Below the pieces are notes generated by a model, which saw nothing but the letters and a program-made list of their open reading frames with translations, searched no databases and was not told the DNA's origin. Below, one piece after another: positions 6,399 through 10,622 of a stretch of 10,622 nucleotides of DNA. This DNA comes from CAYJPV01 sp964547975 (GTDB lineage: Bacteria; Acidobacteriota; Vicinamibacteria; Vicinamibacterales; JAKQTR01). A program made the translations under genes and the position numbers. Numbering within the stretch: position 1 is the first letter of the stretch; each line of letters begins with the position of its first letter. The DNA is taken from positions 1 through 10,622 of the forward strand of contig CAZJRM010000186.1 in NCBI GenBank assembly GCA_964547975.1, given 5' to 3'.

Positions 6399-6614
6399 TC
6401 ATCGCTCCGGGAAGAACCAGTGGATGTACCCGCAGTAGCTGCAGATGACGCAGTCACACGTGGGCGACGCCCACTCGAGATTGAAGAACGTCGCGACCCC
6501 CGCGTGGAGTTGGGCGCGCCGCGTGTAGAAGGTGTCGTTCGTGCACACCTGGCAGTGAAACGCCTTCCCCATCATCTCGACCGGCTCAGGTTCTTCCTTG
6601 CCGAAGATCCCCAT
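6399..6614 (-). CDS. Small zinc-ribbon protein, conserved hypothetical
   Basis: This 71-residue soluble protein has two zinc-knuckle pairs, Cys21-Cys24 and Cys58-Cys61, plus extra cysteines at 53 and 55. They flank a conserved-looking middle block, AGVATFFNLEWASP (38-51), and the tail is CGYIHWFFPE (61-70). The pattern is that of small bacterial zinc-ribbon proteins of unknown function; I recall similar short proteins with an ATFFN-W block and GYIHWF ending. AGAGGGG lies 5 bases before the ATG, a good ribosome site. It sits 49 bases after the GH43 fusion gene and 31 bases before the PTE-like gene, so the three are probably cotranscribed. No signal peptide or membrane segment. Function unknown. 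Confidence 0.8.
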   Translation of the reverse strand: MGIFGKEEPEPVEMMGKAFHCQVCTNDTFYTRRAQLHAGVATFFNLEWASPTCDCVICSYCGYIHWFFPER

Positions 6615-6663
6615 GATGGCCCCTCTCTGCGGTGTCCCCGTCAGTGGACTGTGCGTGCGCCGA

Positions 6664-8328
6664 TCATCGGGCCGCAGGCAGTATTCTCGCCTTCACGCCC
6701 TCGAACGTGATCGTCACCGGCTGAATCGTGCCGTCCGCGTTGAAGCGCATTTCGTCGATGCAGGTTTCGCGGTGGTTGCCGTCCTTCGTGCCGAGCGGGC
6801 GGCGATGGTAGACGATGTACCACGTGTCCGAACCGGGAATCGGGATGACCGAGTGGTGGCCCGCGCCGGTCGCAATCGCGGGATCCTGCTGCAGGATCTT
6901 GCCCACTCGTTCGAACGGCCCCCACGGTTTCTCGCCGATCGCGTACGCCACGCTGTAGTTCGGGCCGCCCCAGCCGCCTTCGGACCACATCAGGTAGTAC
7001 TTCCCGCCTCGCTTGAACACGAACGGGCCCTCGACGTAGTTCGCCGGCGTGATCTCCCGGAACAGCTGGCCGTCGGGCAGCGGCTGCAGCCCCTTCAGGT
7101 CCGGCGTCAACTTCGCGATGTTGCAGTGTTTCCAGCCGCCGTAATACAGGTAGTGCTGCCCGTCATCGTCTCTGAAGACGAACGGGTCGATGGGTTGCGC
7201 GCCGTTGTGGAACTTGTCGACGAGCGGCTTGCCGAGGGCGTCTTTGAACGGCCCCTCCGGCCGGTCGGCCACGGCGACGCCGATTCCGCCTTCTTCCTGG
7301 TCGCTCTGGATGTCGTTGGCTGCGAAGAACAGGTAGTACCTGCCGTTCGCGCGGATCGCCGACGGCGCCCACAACGCGAACTCGGCCCACGGGATGTTCT
7401 TCACCTCGAGCACGCGCGGGTGTTTCGTCCACTGCACGAGGTCCGGCGACGAGAACGCGTCCATGTAGGTCTGCCGGAGGTACTGCTTGTTGATGGCGCG
7501 TTTCTGCCGCGGCGTCAGCGACGACTCGTCGATGGGCAGGCGCACGGGATAGTCGTCCGAGTACGTCGGGTAGATCCAGTACGTCGAGCCGTAGACGATG
7601 GCTTCGGGGTCGGCGTACCACCCCTGGACGACGGGGTTGCCGGACTGGCCCCTGGCCTTGAGCTGGGCGCTGGGTTCCTGGGCTGACAGCGATGCGGCCG
7701 CAACGCCGGCGCACGCGATCAGCACCAGCGCGGCTCCGCGCGGCGGCGGCGCCGGCGTCGCGTGAGCTGTCTCGGCCGCGGCGAACTTCGCCATCAGCCA
7801 GTTCGTTCTGAACACGAAGAACAGGCCCATCGCCAGGAACAGCGTGCCAGTCACGAAGACCCAGACGTCGCTGTCGTGCGAGAGATTCAGCGCCCACGCG
7901 AGCGCGCCCGCCGCGAGGAACGCGGCCCCAATCGCCTTCATGAGCCGCCGCCCGACACGATCCTGGTTCTGCGGAGTGATCCAGTAGCTGGCGGCGCCGA
8001 TCACGACGTAGATACACCCCAGGAAGAGGATCACCAGCGGCATCCGCACCTTGCCCTTCTCGAACAGCAGGCTCGCGGACAGAACCAGGACGACGCCCTC
8101 GATCAGGTGGAAGAGGCCGTGCAGGTGATGGAGGCGTCGCTCGAGCCAGGTGTAGACGAGCGACCCGAGGGTCACGAACACACCGGCCGCCAGCAGGAAG
8201 CCAATCCGCAGAGGATGTTCCGAGAAGTACGGAAGTTTCTCGAATGCCTTCGCCAGGATCTGCACGCCCAGGCAGAATCCCCCGATGGCCGCGGCCCACT
8301 GCGCGCGACGCGCCGTTTCCGGATTCAT
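6664..8328 (-). CDS. Polytopic membrane protein fused to a GH43 glycosidase
   Basis: This 554-residue protein starts at the ATG at 8328, which has GAGGTGA 5 bases upstream. Residues 10-175 contain six hydrophobic segments (about 11-29, 39-60, 66-89, 96-117, 128-149 and 154-174) with Arg/Lys-rich loops. A seventh, signal-peptide-like segment (about 196-216, RGAALVLIACAGVAAASLSA) is followed by a GH43 five-bladed propeller (about 230-554). The GH43 carboxylates are visible: Asp240 in WYADPEA, Asp381 in PIDPFVF, and Glu433 in YVEGPFV. The GAGHHSV and WYIVYHR blocks also fit. Counting segments from a cytoplasmic N-terminus puts the glycosidase outside, as an arabinosidase or xylosidase anchored in the inner membrane. 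The membrane part is not a family I recognise. The seventh segment may be the old signal peptide of a once separate enzyme. Substrate linkage is unproven. Confidence 0.85.
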   Translation of the reverse strand: MNPETARRAQWAAAIGGFCLGVQILAKAFEKLPYFSEHPLRIGFLLAAGVFVTLGSLVYTWLERRLHHLHGLFHLIEGVVLVLSASLLFEKGKVRMPLVILFLGCIYVVIGAASYWITPQNQDRVGRRLMKAIGAAFLAAGALAWALNLSHDSDVWVFVTGTLFLAMGLFFVFRTNWLMAKFAAAETAHATPAPPPRGAALVLIACAGVAAASLSAQEPSAQLKARGQSGNPVVQGWYADPEAIVYGSTYWIYPTYSDDYPVRLPIDESSLTPRQKRAINKQYLRQTYMDAFSSPDLVQWTKHPRVLEVKNIPWAEFALWAPSAIRANGRYYLFFAANDIQSDQEEGGIGVAVADRPEGPFKDALGKPLVDKFHNGAQPIDPFVFRDDDGQHYLYYGGWKHCNIAKLTPDLKGLQPLPDGQLFREITPANYVEGPFVFKRGGKYYLMWSEGGWGGPNYSVAYAIGEKPWGPFERVGKILQQDPAIATGAGHHSVIPIPGSDTWYIVYHRRPLGTKDGNHRETCIDEMRFNADGTIQPVTITFEGVKARILPAAR

Positions 8329-8333
8329 TCGAC

Positions 8334-8340
8334 TCACCTC
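8334..8340 (-). promoter_or_regulatory. Shine-Dalgarno for the membrane-GH43 fusion gene
   Basis: GAGGTGA on the minus strand ends 5 bases before the ATG at 8328. It supports that start over the more upstream in-frame start at 8391, and shows that translation begins at the membrane domain rather than only at the glycosidase. Confidence 0.65.
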
Positions 8341-8407
8341 GGGGGCAGGTCCGTGCCACGCATGTTCGTCGAGGAGCCGACCCGGCGTCAACGGTGGGCC
8401 ATCCCCG

Positions 8408-9268
8408 CTACGCCATCCACCCGGGGATCGCCGCCGCCTGGCGGATCCATGTCGCTAACTGCGCGTCGTTCATGTCGTCCTCGCGGATGTCGATCCAGCG
8501 GGCCTCTTTGCCGGAGCCGCCCGACGGCGCTGGTTTCAGTGACGTCCCCTTGAAGAAGGTCACCTTCACGTAGCGGGTGAACACGTGAAACGAGAGGAAC
8601 CACCCCTGCCCTTCGACGCCGTAGAACGGCGAGTTCCACTTCACGGCCTTGACCACGCCCGGCACGGTGCCGGTGATCAGCGCGTCGAGTTGGCGGCTGA
8701 CGTCGCGTTTCCAGCTGGGGACGGCGGCGATGTACGCCTGCACCGGCGCGTCGCCGTCGGCTTTCGAGACCTGGGGATTACCGCCCGCCAGCAGCACGGG
8801 CTTCGTGCGCCTCGAGGCAGCGGGCTTCCCCTTCGGCGCGAGCTTCGCGGCTGTCGCCTTCGGCGCGGCCTTGCGGCTCGTGGCCTTCGTCTTGGCGCCC
8901 GCGTTCACCGCAATCGCGGCGCGGACGAGCGCTTCCAGCGCCTGCTCGTCAATCTTCTCGCCTTCGCGGATATCGATCGCGCGGCGGGTATTCCCGTCGA
9001 GGCTCGAGTTGAAGAGGCCCGCGGGATCGTCGAGCGACGCGCCCTTGGCGAAGGTCGTCTTCACGACCTCCTTGTAGGTTTCGCCCGTGCAGATGATCCC
9101 ACCGCGGTGGTACCACACCGGCACGCCGCGCCACTTCCACTCTTCGACGATCTCCGGGTCGGCCGCCTTCACGATGGCACGGAGCCGCGCGAGCGTCTTG
9201 CCGCGCCAGTCGCCGAGTTCTGCGATGCGCGCGTCGATCAACTGTGAGGGCGTCAGTGGCTTCTTCAT
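8408..9268 (-). CDS. Double DUF1801-domain protein
   Basis: This 286-residue cytoplasmic protein has two DUF1801 (YdhG-like) domains. The first (about 15-120) contains WKWRGVPVWYHRGG (44-57) and the block TTFAKGASL with IDIREGEK. The second (about 175-284) has the parallel features VKWNSPFYG (209-217), VTFFKGTSL (236-244) and WIDIREDD (258-265). The repeated pattern, 'VW-P', then 'TFxKG-SL', then 'IDIRE', shows the two halves are homologous. A Lys/Ala/Pro-rich flexible linker (about 124-157) joins them. DUF1801 has no settled biochemical activity. The ATG at 9268 lies 2 bases after the TGA of the upstream VOC gene, so coupling is likely. An open frame continues upstream to 9571 but overlaps the VOC gene in another frame and looks non-coding. 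Confidence 0.85.
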   Translation of the reverse strand: MKKPLTPSQLIDARIAELGDWRGKTLARLRAIVKAADPEIVEEWKWRGVPVWYHRGGIICTGETYKEVVKTTFAKGASLDDPAGLFNSSLDGNTRRAIDIREGEKIDEQALEALVRAAIAVNAGAKTKATSRKAAPKATAAKLAPKGKPAASRRTKPVLLAGGNPQVSKADGDAPVQAYIAAVPSWKRDVSRQLDALITGTVPGVVKAVKWNSPFYGVEGQGWFLSFHVFTRYVKVTFFKGTSLKPAPSGGSGKEARWIDIREDDMNDAQLATWIRQAAAIPGWMA

Positions 9269-9270
9269 CG

Positions 9271-9756
9271 TCAGCCCCGGCGCGCTGCCTCGATGGCAGC
9301 GACGTCGATCTTCCGCATCTGCATCATCGCCTCGAACGCGCGTTTCGCGGCGGCCGGGTCGGGGTCCGTGATCGCCTGCGTCAGCACGATCGGCGTGATT
9401 TGCCACGACAGGCCCCACTTGTCCTTGCACCAGCCGCAGGCGCTCTCCTGGCCGCCGTTGCCGACGATGGCGTTCCAGTACCGATCGGTTTCGGCCTGGT
9501 CCACTGTCGCGACCTGGAACGAGAACGCCTCGGTGTGTGTGAACGCCGGGCCGCCGTTGAGGCCGAGGCACGGGATGCCCATGACGGTGAACTCGACGGT
9601 CAGCACGTCACCCTGCTTGCCGGACGGGTAGTCACCGGGCGCGCGGTGCACGGCGGTGACGAATGAGTCGGGAAACGTCTTCGCGTAGAACTGTGCGGCG
9701 TCTTCGGCGCCGCCGTCGTACCACAGGCAGATGGTGTTCTTCGCGGGGGTTGTCAT
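9271..9756 (-). CDS. VOC family protein, PhnB / 3-demethylubiquinone-9 3-methyltransferase-like
   Basis: This 161-residue protein has the paired beta-alpha-beta-beta-beta fold of the PhnB-like VOC family. The N-terminal KNTICLWYDGGAEDAAQFY (6-24) and the C-terminal block CGWCKDKWGLSWQITP (107-122) are characteristic; many members have CGWLKDKFG here. The methyltransferase name attached to this Pfam family is historical, and most members have no known reaction. AGGAG stands 7 bases before the ATG at 9756. The gene is followed after 2 bases by the double DUF1801 gene and preceded by the REPIN at 9809-9862, so it is probably first in its transcription unit. Confidence 0.88.
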   Translation of the reverse strand: MTTPAKNTICLWYDGGAEDAAQFYAKTFPDSFVTAVHRAPGDYPSGKQGDVLTVEFTVMGIPCLGLNGGPAFTHTEAFSFQVATVDQAETDRYWNAIVGNGGQESACGWCKDKWGLSWQITPIVLTQAITDPDPAAAKRAFEAMMQMRKIDVAAIEAARRG

Positions 9757-9763
9757 GTCAACT

Positions 9764-9768
9764 CTCCT
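9764..9768 (-). promoter_or_regulatory. Strong Shine-Dalgarno for the PhnB-like VOC gene
   Basis: AGGAG with a 7-base spacer to the ATG at 9756 is the best ribosome site in the window. It fits a gene at the start of a transcription unit. Confidence 0.65.
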
Positions 9769-9808
9769 GTCGAATCGTCTCGACTACGCAAGGCTCGCCA
9801 GCGTTGGC

Positions 9809-9862
9809 GTGGGGCGGGCCTTCAGGCCTGCCATTCCACGCAGGGCTGAAGCCCTGCGCCAC
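9809..9862. repeat. REPIN-like inverted pair, locus D
   Basis: The plus-oriented unit (9809-9832) has GTGG, arms GGCGGGCCT and AGGCCTGCC, and loop TC. It is followed after 7 bases by the minus-oriented unit (9840-9862), with arms GCAGGGCT and AGCCCTGC around GA, ending GCCAC. The layout and spacing are the same as at locus B but without the loop insert. It lies in the 124-base gap between the single DUF1801 gene and the PhnB-like gene, separating the two VOC/DUF1801 modules. Confidence 0.85.
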
Positions 9863-9880
9863 GCTGGACAACTTGTCGCC

Positions 9881-10285
9881 TCAAGTGGCCGCTGGGGCCA
9901 ACCGCCGTGTGATGTCCGCGTACGCCGCGCGGATGAGCGCGCCGATCGCCGCGGCGTCGAACGGCTCGCCCGGCCTCAGCTTGACGTGCCGCATGCGCCG
10001 GCCAGTGCCCTGCAGGAGGCTCGCCGGATCCGCCAGTTCCGAGCCGTGGAAGAACCCGATGCTCACGTGCGCCGTGTAGACACCGACGTACGCGAACGCG
10101 GCATCCGCGACGCACGCCGTCGGGCAACCGTCGTGCATCACGTCCCACACATCGTCCCCGCAGTCGCGGACGCGTCCGAACCAATGGCGTGCGAGCGCGC
10201 CGAGTTGGGCAGGCCGCGCCGCCAGCCACGCGTCGATCGCCGGGTCCAGCCGAATGGCGCCCGGCAGCCTGAACAGGGCGTCCAT
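9881..10285 (-). CDS. Single DUF1801-domain protein
   Basis: This 134-residue cytoplasmic protein corresponds to one DUF1801 (YdhG-like) domain. The conserved centre is VMHDGCPTACVADAAFAYVGVY (49-70), followed by VSIGFFHGSEL (74-84) and the TGRRMRHVKLR block (94-104), typical of one DUF1801 branch in which 'GTGKxMRHVK' replaces 'IDIRE'. It begins 4 bases after the TAG of the upstream VOC gene, so the two are probably cotranslated. It is a different branch from the two domains of the nearby double protein, so the set is not a recent local duplication. Its activity is unknown. Confidence 0.82.
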   Translation of the reverse strand: MDALFRLPGAIRLDPAIDAWLAARPAQLGALARHWFGRVRDCGDDVWDVMHDGCPTACVADAAFAYVGVYTAHVSIGFFHGSELADPASLLQGTGRRMRHVKLRPGEPFDAAAIGALIRAAYADITRRLAPAAT

Positions 10286-10289
10286 CGGC

Positions 10290-10622
10290 CTACCGTCCGC
10301 TGGGCGGTTCCCAGAGTTCGAGCTTGTTGCAGTCCGGATCGATGACGTAGCCGAACTTCCCGTACTCGGACTCTTCGACCTTGTCCTGCACGTCGCAGCC
10401 TTCGGACCGCAGCGCCGCCAGCAACCCGTGAAGGTCGGCCACCCTGAAGTTGATCATGAACGGCGCGGTACCGGGTTCGAAGTAGGTGGTGTCCTGCTTG
10501 AACGGACTCCAAATCGTCGTGCCCTTGCCTTCGGACGGGTCGTCGGCCCACGAGAACACGACGCCGCCCCACTCCTCGACGTTCAACCCGAGGTGCGTCC
10601 GGTACCACTCACCGAGCGCCTT
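10290..10622 (-). CDS. VOC family protein (glyoxalase/bleomycin-resistance-like), 5' end outside window
   Basis: The visible 110 codons stay open to the window edge, so the true start lies beyond base 10622. The reading begins KALGEWYRTHLGL and continues through VEEWGGVVFSW, a typical first VOC half in which a helix ending 'WYxxxLG' leads into the first beta hairpin. It then has FMINFRVADLHGLL and FGYVIDPDCNKLELWEPP. The closing DPxxNxxELWEP block matches glyoxalase-like VOC proteins, with the Glu of ELWE the usual metal ligand. The TTG at 10586 would cut into the first helix and is not the real start. It is followed after 4 bases by the single DUF1801 gene. Confidence 0.85.
   Translation of the reverse strand, partial: KALGEWYRTHLGLNVEEWGGVVFSWADDPSEGKGTTIWSPFKQDTTYFEPGTAPFMINFRVADLHGLLAALRSEGCDVQDKVEESEYGKFGYVIDPDCNKLELWEPPSGR

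Noticed and set aside
5159..6448. Plus-strand open frame of 429 codons, with similar ones at 6598-7686 and 7762-8553
   Set aside because: All are antisense to genes with recognisable active sites (PTE-like, GH43 fusion). They have no ribosome site and composition typical of shadow frames.
8329..8407. Promoter for the membrane-GH43 gene in the 79-base gap
   Set aside because: I could not find a convincing -35/-10 pair. Only the Shine-Dalgarno site is supported, so the gene could be transcribed from further upstream.
9269..9571. Upstream extension of the double DUF1801 gene by 101 codons
   Set aside because: The extension overlaps the PhnB-like VOC gene in another frame and is Arg-rich without domain features. 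The ATG at 9268, 2 bases after the VOC stop, is the natural start.
218..9862. The dispersed hairpins as a CRISPR array
   Set aside because: The units are kilobases apart, lie in inverted pairs and have no regular spacers, and no cas gene is present. They fit REP-type elements.

Overview
The window is 10.6 kb of high-GC bacterial chromosome. It is densely coded and almost entirely on the minus strand. It holds 12 protein genes, two of them cut by the window edges, and four loci of short GTGG-headed palindromic repeats. I recognise no RNA gene, CRISPR array or insertion sequence. The gene content suggests a soil or sediment heterotroph, plausibly an Acidobacteriota of the Vicinamibacteria type. 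The pointers are very high GC, secreted or anchored plant-polysaccharide glycosidases, a YpdA-type (bacillithiol-linked) reductase, VOC/DUF1801 gene pairs, and intergenic hairpins with AGGCCTTCAGGCCT- or AGGGCTGAAGCCCT-like cores. That assignment is an inference, since no phylogenetic marker is complete here.

Layout from left to right. The 3' end of a mitochondrial-type (type I) citrate synthase lies on the plus strand at 1-200. It converges on a minus-strand GH78-like alpha-L-rhamnosidase (276-2033) across a strong hairpin. Next come a LOG-family nucleotide phosphoribohydrolase (2169-2789) and, overlapping it by ATGA, a YpdA-like FAD/NADPH reductase (2786-3790). A run of four closely spaced minus-strand genes follows: a GNAT-nucleotidyltransferase fusion (3918-5273), a Tat-exported phosphotriesterase-family metal hydrolase (5336-6367), a 71-residue zinc-ribbon protein (6399-6614), and a polytopic membrane protein fused to a GH43 glycosidase (6664-8328). 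The right end carries two VOC then DUF1801 gene pairs: a PhnB-type VOC followed by a double DUF1801 protein (9756 to 8408), and a VOC followed by a single DUF1801 protein (10622 to 9881).

The four repeat loci lie between genes or at gene ends (218-272, 2064-2141, 3841-3928, 9809-9862). They mark the likely transcription-unit boundaries and are absent from the tight gaps. Minus-strand units, in transcription order, are probably: [VOC, DUF1801]; [PhnB-VOC, DUF1801x2]; [TM-GH43, Zn ribbon, PTE, GNAT-NT], perhaps continuous with the preceding unit; [YpdA, LOG]; and [GH78]. The glycosidases and PTE-like hydrolase suggest envelope or periplasmic handling of plant-derived glycans and lactone or ester compounds. 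YpdA suggests low-molecular-weight thiol redox. No single pathway links all the genes.

The most unusual items are the membrane-domain/GH43 fusion, the GNAT-nucleotidyltransferase fusion, the repeated VOC-DUF1801 module, the YpdA homologue lacking the conserved N-terminal cysteine, and the REPIN-like repeats, one with an insert in its hairpin loop.
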